Positions 8,294 to 16,815 are shown, counted from the stretch's first letter. The stretch is 64,000 nucleotides of DNA from Chloroflexota bacterium (GCA_016223085.1 JACRPS010000003.1:809666-873665); one strand, 5' to 3'. A program made the numbers and translations. The notes: generated by a model from the sequence alone, not told the origin.

Positions 8294-11218
8294 TTATGGA
8301 TTCGCTGTTTTCGGCGCGAGAGTTGCCGCGTCGAGCGCGCCGCATAGGTTCGACAGGCCGTAGCCGGCTAAAATGTCGCATGTTAGCGGCGGAACGTCGC
8401 GGTTGGCCCGTGCCCAGGCGACCAGCTCCGGCAGGCTGTCCAGCCGCCACATAAGTACGTGCCCGTTCCAGTAACCTGCCGCCAGCGTTTTGCCGTCCGG
8501 CGCGAAGGCCAGCGCCGTGACCCGACCGGCATCCATACCGGCATTAGGCGTCGTGAAGCGGCGCACTTCCTGCAACTGGGTGGCGTCCCACACGATCACG
8601 CTGCCATCAATGCTGCTCGACGCTGCCAGCCGTCCATCCGGGCTAAAGGCAACCGCCGTCACGCCGCCGCTGTGCCCGCGCAGCAGCCCGATCTGCGCTC
8701 CGGTCGCTGCCTGCCTCATGACGACCGTATCATCTTCGCCGCCCGTCAGGATGCGCGAATTATCGGGACTGAAGGCGACGCCCGTTACACGCTCGGCTTC
8801 GCCCTCAAAATTGACGTGGCCGGTAATCTGCCACAGCCGTTGACCAGTCTGCGCGTCCCAAAGGGCGATCAGGCCACCGTCCCCGCCGCTTAACACGCGC
8901 GCTCCGTCCGGGCTGATGGCGATAGCCTGCACCGGCCCGCCCGTTTCAATCCGCTGCTCCTGCCCGGCAGCCGCCGTGTCCCAGACGATGAACCAGCCAT
9001 CCAGCGAGCCGGAAATCACGCGCCCGCCGTCCGGTGAGAACACAATTCCGGTCACACCCCGGCTGTGACCGTCCAGCGTACGCGGCGGGCCGCCGGCGCG
9101 GTTAAACAGTTCAATCAAGCCGGAATCCATACCAATGACTACCTGGCTGCCATGCAGCGCGGCAGCGGTGATGGGCGCGGGCAGGTTGAACTGCTGCGCT
9201 GGCGCCTTACCCTGGTACAGCCGCGCCGTCTGGTCGGCAGACGCGGCCAGCAGCGTATCGCCGTCGAAGGCTAGTGCATTAATTACGGCGGTCTGGTCGG
9301 CGAAATCCCTTACCTCTGCGCCGGGCAGCAGATCCCATTCGATCAAAAAGCGGTCGCTGCTGGCCGATAGCGCCTGCTGCGGATTGGCCGGGTTAAAAGG
9401 TGCGCTGGCAACCGGGCCACGATGCCCGCGCAGCCGCCGTAATGCCTGTCCGGTCACTGTGTCCCACAGGATCACGTCGCCATCGCCGGACGCCGTGAGG
9501 GCGCGCGTTCCGTCCGGGCTGAAAGTGACACTGGCGATGCCGAGGGTATGGCCTTCCAATGCCAGCGGCTGTGCCTGAGCATCGTCCAGCGTCCAGATCA
9601 GCGCCCGGCTGCCCTGGCTGCCGATGACTCGCTGACCATCGGGGCTGAAAGCAGCGGACTGCACCGTACCGGGCACGGTCGGGCGGAAAACCGCTTCGCC
9701 AGTGGATAAGTCCCACACGATCAGGCCATCCGGCTGGGCAGGGGTGGCATAACCGCCAGTGACGAGGCGCGTCCCATCCGGGCTGAAGGCCACGCTTAAT
9801 ACGCCGGTCGCATTGACCGGCAGGCGCAGCATTTCGCCGTAATCATTTAAGCTCCACACAATCACGCTGCCGTCAAACGACGCCGAAGCCGCCCGCGTGC
9901 CGTCCGGGCTGAAGGCGACGCCGGTCAGGCCCCTGTCGTGCCCCTCGAAGCGGTGCAGTGCCGCGCCGGAAGCCAGTTCCCAGAGAATCATCACACCATC
10001 CATGCCGCCGGACAGGGCAAACCGTCCGTCCGGGCTGATGTCCACGCTGCGGATTTCGTCGGCGTGGCCGTCAAGCCGCTGCGTGATCGTGCCGCTTGCC
10101 AGATTCCACCGGATGAGCGTCCGATCAGCGCCGCCAGACAGCGCCTCCTGACCGTCCGGCGTGTAGGCGACGGCGCGAATGCCTGCTGTATGACCGGCGA
10201 GGCGGCGGCGCGCGCCGGAGTCATAGGCGATTTCTGCCAGGATGCGCTGCGCGACCGGCGACGGTTCGGGCAGATCGTTTGCCCGCAGCGCCAGCGCCAG
10301 CGCCGTAAACGGGTCGGCGTTGTTCAGGTATAACTGCCGCGCCAGCGAGGCCAGCGCCAGACTTTGCGCCTCGTCAAAGTTGCGTTCGGCGGTAGCCCGC
10401 GCCTGCTGCTCCGCGATGCTGCGGTTGACCGCCAGCAGCGCTAGCGCCGCCACAATCACCAGCGCCACCGAGACACTCGCCAGCAGCGTCCGCTGCCGCG
10501 CCGTGGCCGCGCGCCGGCTGGCAAAGATGTACTGCGTCTGCAAATCGGTGCGCTCCGGCGATTTACCTTCGCCGCTTGCTAGCCACGCTTCGGCTTCGGT
10601 CAGGTCATCGCCGCGCAGCAGCGAACTGGCGCCGCGCCCCTGCGCGTCCCATTCCAGCGCACGGGTCAGCAGCCGCGTGTGCTGCTTCACGTAATCCAGG
10701 TCAACATCCATCACAGCGATCAGGGACGCAAACCCGGCCTGGAAATCATCGTCGTCGCAGGCTTCGCCGTCACACTCCGGGTTCGTTACCCGGTTTTTGT
10801 CGTCGTACTGACAGTTGCAGTCTGCTTTACGCCGCAGATGCAGCCAGTTGATCTTCCGCAGTTGTTCCCAGTTGTGCTGCGCCTGTGCCTCCCAGGGCTG
10901 GCCTTTCCAGGCAGCGGTCAGGGCCGTGTTATCCGGCATGGCCCGGATTACGGGGATGATGCGCTTTTTCAATTGCAGAGCATAGGCGGTTTCGTCATGG
11001 CAGACCTGCGAAGTCAGATAAGCGGGCGTGAGCACGCAGACAACCACGTCCGCGCCTTCAATCCCTTCGCGGATTTCCTGCCACCAGTCCGCCGACAGCG
11101 GAATATCGCTCCAGTCTACCCAGGTGGAGCGCCCCTGCTGCTGGAGCGCCGCGTCCAGCCGTTGGACAAATACTTTATCCTTACGCGAATACGAAATAAA
11201 AACGTCGTTGTTGGGCAT
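8294..11218 (-). CDS. TIR domain, transmembrane, 14x WD40 receptor-like protein
   Basis: 974 residues. A TIR domain (5-130) begins DVFISYSRKDK and has SQVCHDETAYAL, with Glu76 at the position of the NADase glutamate, so it may cleave NAD+. A cysteine cluster (C134, C136, C149, C154) follows in an acidic loop. After a helical linker there is one membrane segment (245-264, LLASVSVALVIVAALALLAV) and an S.ALA..A......TALALALRA helical region common in large signalling NTPases, but no NTPase domain. Residues 338 to the end form 14 WD40 units (GHTAGIRAVAYTPDG, GHSGGVTAVAFSPDG and similar), enough for two seven-bladed propellers. Signalling or anti-phage defence is a plausible inference; no effector partner is adjacent. 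Confidence 0.88.
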   Translation of the reverse strand: MPNNDVFISYSRKDKVFVQRLDAALQQQGRSTWVDWSDIPLSADWWQEIREGIEGADVVVCVLTPAYLTSQVCHDETAYALQLKKRIIPVIRAMPDNTALTAAWKGQPWEAQAQHNWEQLRKINWLHLRRKADCNCQYDDKNRVTNPECDGEACDDDDFQAGFASLIAVMDVDLDYVKQHTRLLTRALEWDAQGRGASSLLRGDDLTEAEAWLASGEGKSPERTDLQTQYIFASRRAATARQRTLLASVSVALVIVAALALLAVNRSIAEQQARATAERNFDEAQSLALASLARQLYLNNADPFTALALALRANDLPEPSPVAQRILAEIAYDSGARRRLAGHTAGIRAVAYTPDGQEALSGGADRTLIRWNLASGTITQRLDGHADEIRSVDISPDGRFALSGGMDGVMILWELASGAALHRFEGHDRGLTGVAFSPDGTRAASASFDGSVIVWSLNDYGEMLRLPVNATGVLSVAFSPDGTRLVTGGYATPAQPDGLIVWDLSTGEAVFRPTVPGTVQSAAFSPDGQRVIGSQGSRALIWTLDDAQAQPLALEGHTLGIASVTFSPDGTRALTASGDGDVILWDTVTGQALRRLRGHRGPVASAPFNPANPQQALSASSDRFLIEWDLLPGAEVRDFADQTAVINALAFDGDTLLAASADQTARLYQGKAPAQQFNLPAPITAAALHGSQVVIGMDSGLIELFNRAGGPPRTLDGHSRGVTGIVFSPDGGRVISGSLDGWFIVWDTAAAGQEQRIETGGPVQAIAISPDGARVLSGGDGGLIALWDAQTGQRLWQITGHVNFEGEAERVTGVAFSPDNSRILTGGEDDTVVMRQAATGAQIGLLRGHSGGVTAVAFSPDGRLAASSSIDGSVIVWDATQLQEVRRFTTPNAGMDAGRVTALAFAPDGKTLAAGYWNGHVLMWRLDSLPELVAWARANRDVPPLTCDILAGYGLSNLCGALDAATLAPKTANP

Positions 11219-11391
11219 AGCTACCGATTGATCTGAATAGTCCGCTTACACATTGTATGACAGAATGGGTTGTTGGCGACAATGGGTTAAAGGAACAACT
11301 TGTCTGCTATTCTACCGGGCATAGGTTTCAGCCTTGTTATCACGACCTGATCAGATGTTACCATCGTCTGGGGCATATCAGACGGCCAGTC

Positions 11392-11420
11392 CGCTTTGCC
11401 GCTTTGCCCTTTTGCGTTAA
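11392..11420. repeat. Periodic AAAGGC-type tract
   Basis: CTTTGCCGCTTTGCCCTTTTGCGTTA-like sequence: on the minus strand a run of AACGCAAAAGG..CAAAGCGGCAAAG units with 8-9 base spacing. Similar tracts lie near 46136, 48478, 55228 and 63903. It sits in the 241-base divergent spacer between the TIR and Nudix genes, where nothing else was recognised. Confidence 0.5.
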
Positions 11421-11459
11421 ATTCCCGGTATTCTGCGACCAGCTAAAGGCTACCGTCTC

Positions 11460-12005
11460 ATGGCAAATGACCACCCCATCATCACCCTCGCCTCGCGCCG
11501 CGCCTGGGAATGTCCCTGGTACGCTGTGCGGCAGGACCGGATTCGGCTGCCGAACGGTACGGAGGGTGTATACAACGTGGTCGAAATGCACGACGCCGTA
11601 TGGGTCGTGCCGGTGACGACCAGCGGTGAGATTGTGCTGCTGTGGCACTACCGCTATCCACTGCAAGCGTGGGGGTGGGAACTGCCTTCCGGGCGCATCG
11701 AGGATGGGCAATCGCCGGAGGACGCGGCGCGGCGCGAGCTGGCCGAAGAAGCCGGAGGCGCGGCGCAGGACTGGCGTTTTTTGCTGCGCGCGCCAACGAT
11801 GAAAGGCATTGGCGACGAGCTGGCGTATCTCTATCTGGCGACCGGCGTCAGACTGGGCGCGACACAGCATGAACCTGCCGAAGTCCTGACGGTACACAGC
11901 CTGCCCGCCGCGCGAGTGCTGGCGATGGCGCGCGCCGGGGAGATCAGCGACGCGGTGAGCGTGCTGGCGCTGCTGCTGGCCGAACCGTTTCTCACCGTTC
12001 GATAG
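11460..12005 (+). CDS. Nudix hydrolase (ADP-ribose pyrophosphatase-like)
   Basis: 181 residues. The Nudix box is GRIEDGQSPEDAARRELAEE followed by AGG. The catalytic REUXEE part (RELAEE) is intact, but the first box glutamate (GX5E) is glutamine. The upstream region VVEMHDAVWVVPVT…LWHYRYPLQAWGWELPSG is typical of the ADP-ribose/ADP-sugar pyrophosphatase subgroup. Probably hydrolyses ADP-ribose or a related nucleoside diphosphate in the cytoplasm. ATG at 11460 gives a natural N-terminus. Its last 14 bases overlap the convergent YihY gene. An NAD-cleaving TIR protein is divergently encoded next door; a link through ADP-ribose disposal is speculative. Confidence 0.88.
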   Translation: MANDHPIITLASRRAWECPWYAVRQDRIRLPNGTEGVYNVVEMHDAVWVVPVTTSGEIVLLWHYRYPLQAWGWELPSGRIEDGQSPEDAARRELAEEAGGAAQDWRFLLRAPTMKGIGDELAYLYLATGVRLGATQHEPAEVLTVHSLPAARVLAMARAGEISDAVSVLALLLAEPFLTVR

Positions 12006-12948
12006 GCTGCTCCCAGTTGCGCACCAGCCGCGTTTTACCGCGCTGCTCGGCTTCGCGGTCGGTCTTGGCTGCGTTGTATTCTTCAGCCGTCTGAATTTTC
12101 GAGCCGAGTTTGTTGGCATACACCTGCGTAAATTCCGCGCCGAACAGGATCAGATGTGCCGAGATGTTCACCCAGATAAACACAAACATCAGCGCGCTGG
12201 CCGCCCCGTACACTGAATTCATGCTGCGCGGATCAAGCAGCAGCCCCAGACCATACTGGCCAACCGTAAACAGCAGCGCCGTGACTGCCGCGCCAACGCC
12301 CACATCGCGCCAGGCAATATGCGCGTCTGGCAGATATTTGTAGATGACGGTAAAAATGCCGGTGGTAATGGCAAATAAGCTCAGCACACCGGCGATCTGC
12401 CACAGCCGGAGCGCGGTTAAATCCGGCTTGAGCGTCCCCAGCGAACCAACCGCCGACAGCAGCACGGCATTGCCGACCATCGCCAGCAGCAGCAGAATAC
12501 CGAGACCCAGCGTCAGGACAAACGATTGTACGGTATCGCGGATGAAGTTTTTAACCTTGCTGGGTGATGGCGGTGGTACCTCCCAGATGACGTTGAGCGC
12601 GGATTTTAACTGCCGGAACATGCCGGTTGAGGCAAATATCAGCGTGGCTACGCTCACCAGCGCCGTAACCGACCTAAAGCCGCCGTTCTGGTTGATCGCC
12701 TCCACCGCATCTTCGACGGTCGCGGCAGCTTCTTCACCAAACGCAGCTTTCACGGTTTGAAAAACGCGGTTTTCGGTTTGTTCCGCGCTGTAGAACGCGC
12801 TCAGAATGGCCGCGCCGACCAGCAGCAGCGGGATGAGCGAAAAGACGGCGTAATAGGCGACCGAGGCGCCTAACCGGATAATGTCTTCCTCGCGCCACTG
12901 GCGAACCGTTTCGCGCAGGACGACGGCAAGTTTGCGGAGTCTCATCAA
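11992..12948 (-). CDS. YihY/BrkB-family inner-membrane protein
   Basis: 318 residues with about six transmembrane helices in the YihY/virulence factor BrkB pattern: RLGASVAYYAVFSLIPLLLVGAAI near the N-terminus, LIFASTGMFRQLKSALNVIWEV in the middle and YGAASALMFVFIWVNISAHLILFGAEFTQVYA at the C-terminus, followed by a charged cytoplasmic tail. The biochemical role of the family is unresolved; an old RNase BN label is incorrect for it. It overlaps the Nudix gene by 14 bases tail to tail. Confidence 0.92.
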   Translation of the reverse strand: MMRLRKLAVVLRETVRQWREEDIIRLGASVAYYAVFSLIPLLLVGAAILSAFYSAEQTENRVFQTVKAAFGEEAAATVEDAVEAINQNGGFRSVTALVSVATLIFASTGMFRQLKSALNVIWEVPPPSPSKVKNFIRDTVQSFVLTLGLGILLLLAMVGNAVLLSAVGSLGTLKPDLTALRLWQIAGVLSLFAITTGIFTVIYKYLPDAHIAWRDVGVGAAVTALLFTVGQYGLGLLLDPRSMNSVYGAASALMFVFIWVNISAHLILFGAEFTQVYANKLGSKIQTAEEYNAAKTDREAEQRGKTRLVRNWEQPIER

Positions 12949-13075
12949 TTTTTCTCACACTCAACCTGAATGGGGTCATGATACAGGCTGCGCGTAAGAA
13001 AACCGGTAAAACCAGCTTAGCCCTTGCCGAAGCGCCCGCTATCAGCCACGCAGACGGTGTTAAGCAGGAAAATGT

Positions 13076-13099
13076 CGGGACAAGGCGTACCTCGTCCCG
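13076..13099. repeat. Palindromic repeat, CGGGAC type
   Basis: CGGGACaAGGcgtaCCTcGTCCCG, an imperfect member of the dispersed palindrome family, immediately downstream of the cytochrome c stop. Confidence 0.6.
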
Positions 13100-13108
13100 C
13101 CAGAAGGC

Positions 13109-13624
13109 CTAACGCGATGCCACCACCGGCGCTTCCAACGTCAGCAGATAGGCGATCAGATCGTTCAGTTCGTCGTCGCTAAAGACCTTGCCCCAGTTCT
13201 TCGGCATGATGTCCGGGTAGCCGTCTACCACGTAGGCGCTGGGCTTCACAATCGAGGTGCGGATATAGTCCAGGGCGCTTTCGCCGGGAACGCGCTGTGC
13301 CGCCCGCGCGCCGATGTTCAGCAGGCCGGGGCCAACCAACCGCTGCTCCGAGTCGGCGCGGTGGCAGGTGGAGCAGGCTGCGCCGGCAACAGGATGAACC
13401 GTCGTAAACAGTCGTTCGCCCTCGGCGGGGTCGCCGGGCAGTACCGCTGTGGCCGGAGGCGCGCTGTCGGCGCTGACCACGTCTGGCGCTGGGGTCGCCT
13501 GAAGTGTGCCGTTCACCGGCAGCGGCGTCACTGCCAGCGGCTGATTAACCGCCGGCTGCGCCAGCGTACCGCAGGCTGTTACCAGCACCAGCGCGAGCAG
13601 CAGAGCGAAAGGTTTCCTGGACAT
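13109..13624 (-). CDS. Lipoprotein c-type cytochrome
   Basis: 171 residues. A signal peptide with lipobox LVTAC places the lipidated cysteine at C18, so the protein is anchored on the outer face of the membrane. A Pro/Ala-rich linker leads to a monohaem cytochrome c domain with CSTCH at 84-88. The axial methionine is probably in PDIMPKNWG, and the C-terminal helix is DDELNDLIAYLLTL, as in class I cytochromes. It probably carries electrons in an aerobic chain. It is the third gene of a minus-strand copper/respiration cluster after the double cupredoxin and SCO1, 69 bases after SCO1. Confidence 0.92.
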   Translation of the reverse strand: MSRKPFALLLALVLVTACGTLAQPAVNQPLAVTPLPVNGTLQATPAPDVVSADSAPPATAVLPGDPAEGERLFTTVHPVAGAACSTCHRADSEQRLVGPGLLNIGARAAQRVPGESALDYIRTSIVKPSAYVVDGYPDIMPKNWGKVFSDDELNDLIAYLLTLEAPVVASR

Positions 13625-13693
13625 ACGCTGTTTCTCCTGATCGGAACACGATTTATCGTGTCTGCAATTTGCCCCTTAAGGCGGCGACAATGC

Positions 13694-14404
13694 CTACTGC
13701 GGGGTCAGTATCTGGCGCGCGCCTTCGGCCAGCGCTTCCGCCGACGAACCGTAGAAATACACCAGCCGCAGCACACCCTCACGATCAATCATAAACGTGG
13801 GTGACGTGTGCTGGACAAAATAGTTGTGGTGGTCGAGTTCGCCGGCTTCGGTGGCGTCGTGATGGTCGTCTGTCTCGGCGGCGACCGTTTCCACCGAATA
13901 CAGCGACCCGAAGTTCGCACCCACGCGCCGCAGTTCGCTGGCATCGCCAGTCAGGCCGATAAAGTCGGCGTCAAACTGCTTCAAATAATCGTTGATAACC
14001 TGCGGCGTATCGCGCTGGCCGTCCACGCTGATAAAGACAAAGGCCACGTCGCGGGCAGCGTCACCCAGAAGCTGCTTGGTACGGGTGAAGGTTGCCAGTG
14101 TCAGCGGACATTCGTCCGGGCAGTGGGTGTAGCCGAAAAACAGCAGCACGGCGCGTCCGTGCAGGTCGCTCAGGCTGAAGGGCTGGCCGTTGTGGTCGGT
14201 AAGCGTGAAGTCATTCAGTTTCGTCGGTGGGTTCACCACCGCCCGGCCCGGCTGCGAGGGCGCGACGGGCGCTTCAACAGCCGGCTGCCCGGCAACCAGC
14301 GACCCAATCTTCAGGCCAGCCACAAACAGCGCTACTACCAGAAGCGCCAGCGCCGTGTAATACAGTGCCGGGTTTGTTTTTCGTTCCGTCAGTCTGTTTA
14401 ACAT
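13694..14404 (-). CDS. SCO1/SenC-family copper chaperone
   Basis: 236 residues from ATG at 14404, which has GGAGAAGG just upstream. The frame is open to 14500, but the extra part runs through a palindromic repeat and has no SCO-like sequence. An N-terminal anchor (17-40) is followed by a thioredoxin-fold domain with the copper motif CPDEC at 95-99 in FFGYTHCPDECPLT and the ligand histidine in FVQHTSPTF. It delivers copper to cytochrome oxidase CuA. An unusual His/Asp-rich insertion (ETDDHHDATEAGELDHH) precedes the ligand histidine and could bind extra metal. It lies between the cupredoxin and cytochrome c genes. Confidence 0.92.
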   Translation of the reverse strand: MLNRLTERKTNPALYYTALALLVVALFVAGLKIGSLVAGQPAVEAPVAPSQPGRAVVNPPTKLNDFTLTDHNGQPFSLSDLHGRAVLLFFGYTHCPDECPLTLATFTRTKQLLGDAARDVAFVFISVDGQRDTPQVINDYLKQFDADFIGLTGDASELRRVGANFGSLYSVETVAAETDDHHDATEAGELDHHNYFVQHTSPTFMIDREGVLRLVYFYGSSAEALAEGARQILTPQ

Positions 14405-14491
14405 ACCAACCTTCTCCTGCTGCGATAACTGCGCCGCCACCTGTGGACGGATATAAAAACGGCTGTGCCGGACCTGGCTACTGTTTAGGAA

Positions 14492-14518
14492 TAGGGACAT
14501 GGCGGCGCCATGTCCCTA
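14492..14518. repeat. Palindromic repeat, TAGGGACATGGCG type
   Basis: Perfect 13-base arms TAGGGACATGGCG and CGCCATGTCCCTA around a single base, in the spacer between the SCO1 and cupredoxin genes. Confidence 0.85.
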
Positions 14519-14534
14519 CAGGGTAGCTGTCTAT

Positions 14535-15554
14535 CTACGCGCCTGGTTCGACGACGATGACACCGTTCATGCCGGGGTGAATGTTGCAGACGTAGGGGTA
14601 CACGCCCGGTTCGGTGAAGGTCAGCGAGAACGACTGGCCGGGATTAAAGAGGCCGCTGGAGAAGCTCTCGCCCGCCGCGACTTCGGCGCCGCTCTGCGTC
14701 ATCGGCAGCAGCGTCGGGCCAAGCGCCAGGATGGGCGCGCCACCTTCCACCGCGATCGGAGCGACATCCTGCCCGCGAACTGCCGGCCAGCTCACGGTGT
14801 GCGGTTCAACGCTGTCTTCCGGGATAGTCCAGGTCACGCTCTGCCCGGCCTGGATGGTCGCCGAGAAGGGGAAGAACTGGTTGACGGTGGTGCGGCCTGT
14901 GCCGCCGTTGCCGGCCTGTACGGTCACGCCGGTGTCGGTCGCCTGCGCCTCGGTCGTTTCAAGCTGGAGCATGGCACCGGTGCCCGCGCCAATCGCGCCC
15001 AGCAGTTCGGTTGCGCCCTGCACCGCCACTTCCGCCGGGGTGGGGATAGCCTGGTCGTCGGCCACGACGTTAATCACACCTGCCATACCAGGATGCACAT
15101 CACAGATATAGCTGTAGGTGCCGGGTTCGAGATCCATCACCAGCGAGAAGGTCTTGGGCGCATCAGGACCCGCCGGCAGACCGCTGTTGGCGTCACCGCC
15201 GCTGTAGGTCGCACCATTTTCAATCGTGGGCAGTCCCACCGCCGGGTTAATCACCGGCATTTGCTGGCCGTTTACATCCTGCATTAGCACCAGTTCGTTC
15301 GGGCCTTCCGAGAAATGAACGTTGTGGAAACTGTTGATGGCCCAGGTGACGGTATCGCCGCGATGTACCTGGAGCGACTGCGGCGCAAATGCCAGCACTT
15401 CCACGTTACCCGGGCCTAACCCGCCGGCCTGCACAAAAAAGGTTTGCGGCTGCATCTCCTGCGCCCGCGCTACCTGACGGCTGCCCGCAAAACCGGCAAA
15501 AATACCGAGCGCGAGGACGCCCACCAGACCGACTTTCCAAACGATATTCCGCAT
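14535..15554 (-). CDS. Secreted protein with two plastocyanin-like cupredoxin domains
   Basis: About 339 residues from ATG at 15554, chosen for the strong GAGGAGGAG site just upstream. Signal peptide (VGLVGVLALGIFAGFAG…VARAQ). Two type 1 copper domains: in the first, SFHNVHFSEG supplies the first histidine and YICDVHPGMAG the Cys-His-Met set; in the second, PHTVSWPA and YVCNIHPGMNG do the same. Each domain therefore keeps the H…C..H..M ligands. A probable periplasmic or extracellular electron carrier. It heads the minus-strand run with SCO1 and cytochrome c, which fits a copper-dependent respiratory module. Confidence 0.9.
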   Translation of the reverse strand: MRNIVWKVGLVGVLALGIFAGFAGSRQVARAQEMQPQTFFVQAGGLGPGNVEVLAFAPQSLQVHRGDTVTWAINSFHNVHFSEGPNELVLMQDVNGQQMPVINPAVGLPTIENGATYSGGDANSGLPAGPDAPKTFSLVMDLEPGTYSYICDVHPGMAGVINVVADDQAIPTPAEVAVQGATELLGAIGAGTGAMLQLETTEAQATDTGVTVQAGNGGTGRTTVNQFFPFSATIQAGQSVTWTIPEDSVEPHTVSWPAVRGQDVAPIAVEGGAPILALGPTLLPMTQSGAEVAAGESFSSGLFNPGQSFSLTFTEPGVYPYVCNIHPGMNGVIVVEPGA

Positions 15555-15912
15555 GTTGCTTCTCCTCCTCAATTCCATCCGATAGGACCACTGTACGGGA
15601 TGTGATGCTCACCGGACAGATCAAACGCTGCTCAACCCGTGTTCAATCAGGCCGTATCAATCCCATACATGTGCCATTATGAATAGTTGGTGAATCAAAT
15701 ACATCCGACGGGAGATGGTACAGGACATCAGACCTTTGACGGATTTGTGGAAAAAGGCACAAATGAACCTGCACCGCCCGATGCTGAAAGCTATCCGGCT
15801 GACAGGCAAAAAGCCGCCTTCCAGGCGGCTGCCGCATTCAGTTTTACCTTGTTTCAGCCCGTTTCTATCGGGCTAAGGGCAATGGGCGGCAGGGGTTGGC
15901 AACTCCGCAGGA
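15555..15912. other. Intergenic region of 358 bases
   Basis: Holds the probable terminator of the DUF309 gene (15807-15830) and a second hairpin AGCCCG-N7-CGGGCT at 15856-15874, plus the upstream region of the cupredoxin gene. No ORF or RNA gene recognised. Confidence 0.5.
15807..15830 (-). terminator. Rho-independent terminator
   Basis: Read on the minus strand: AGCCGCCT-GGA-AGGCGGCT followed directly by TTTTTGCC. It lies about 80 bases after the stop of the DUF309 gene and in the right orientation for it. Confidence 0.82.
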
Positions 15913-16680
15913 TCAATCCTGATGCTGTTGAACGAGGCTGACCGGCTTCAGCAGGCGGCGATCAAACCGTGCGATGTCCACCGGGTTCATCCGTTCCAGT
16001 TCGGCGCGGACGCGGTACGAATCCTCGCGGAGCTGTCTCACGTCCACGCCCTGGCACACGTCCGGCAAAATCGCCAGCCACTGCACGCTGCGCAGCAGCA
16101 TCTTCAGCGCGCCCCGGTGGTTGCCGCGCTCGATCTGGTAATAGGCCACGCCTACCTGCAGGATGGCGCGGTACAGGTCGCGCACCGGGCCGGGCGTTTG
16201 CACCCACAACGCCTCAAACAGATCGTGCTGGCGGTAATACTCGCCCGCGTTGAACTTCGCTACCCCTTCGACGGCCAGCGGCGGTAGCGATTCCTGGCAT
16301 TGACAGTCCAGTTCTGCGGCCAGTTCCGGGGACAGCACGCGGGCGTAGCTCCGCGCCAACGTCCGAAGCTGCGCCGGCAGGTCGGCAGGCGACAGCACCA
16401 AGTCGGCGCCGGCGATGAGCGCGTCCGCCCGCGCTGTCGCGTCGTTGGCAACCAGCAGCACCGGGATACGCCGCGTAGCAGGGCTGGCTTTGGGAGTCGT
16501 CGTCCAGAAACGCCAGCCGGCGGCGTCACCGTCCACGATCACCAGCGCGGCGTGATCATCCGCCAGCCGCATCACATAGCCGGCTGGGTCGGTGTACTGC
16601 CGGATGGTGTAGTCGTCGCCCAGGTACTGGCGCACCTGATCGGCCCAGTCGGGTGTGCCGGTCAGCACAATTGTTGGCAT
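15913..16680 (-). CDS. Pseudo-receiver domain fused to DUF309
   Basis: 255 residues from ATG at 16680, preceded by GAGGAG; the longer open frame to 16992 has no protein-like character. Residues 1-115 follow a response-regulator receiver pattern: PTIVLTG strand, ALVIVDGD with Asp50 at the phosphoacceptor position, VLLVAND, and ADLVLSP. The acidic pair after strand 1 and the lysine after strand 5 are missing. Residues 135-230 are DUF309: FNAGEYYRQHDLFEALW, with the HDxFExxW signature at 152-159, then AILQVGVAYYQIERGNHRGA. DUF309 function is unknown. The fusion suggests a stand-alone regulatory or sensing role. Confidence 0.82.
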   Translation of the reverse strand: MPTIVLTGTPDWADQVRQYLGDDYTIRQYTDPAGYVMRLADDHAALVIVDGDAAGWRFWTTTPKASPATRRIPVLLVANDATARADALIAGADLVLSPADLPAQLRTLARSYARVLSPELAAELDCQCQESLPPLAVEGVAKFNAGEYYRQHDLFEALWVQTPGPVRDLYRAILQVGVAYYQIERGNHRGALKMLLRSVQWLAILPDVCQGVDVRQLREDSYRVRAELERMNPVDIARFDRRLLKPVSLVQQHQD

Positions 16681-16786
16681 GGCTGCTCCTCGAACGGTCA
16701 CTGACTGCGGTCGGGTTGGCGTTGCGACAGCACCAACCGTAACCACATTCCAGCGCCCATTATACCGTGCCGCGCTATTTCCTCTA

Positions 16787-16815
16787 TTGCACAAATAGAA
16801 CTTCTGTGCTATGCT
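16787..16815 (+). promoter_or_regulatory. Promoter TTGCAC-17-TATGCT with overlapping palindrome
   Basis: TTGCAC, a 17-base spacer and TATGCT preceded by TGC (extended -10). An imperfect palindrome GCACA…AGAA-C-TTCT.GTGC overlaps the spacer and could be an operator. Transcription would start near 16822, about 150 bases before the DUF1905 gene. Confidence 0.6.

Noticed and set aside
7439-8347. 302-codon open frame on the plus strand opposite the TSP3/PLL gene
   Set aside because: It mirrors the repetitive, GC-rich coding sequence of the minus-strand gene; its translation is Arg/Ala/Val-rich without any domain, while the minus frame has a signal peptide and clear repeats.
14405-14500. N-terminal extension of SCO1
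   Set aside because: It runs into a palindromic repeat and lacks homology; GGAGAAGG supports ATG at 14404.
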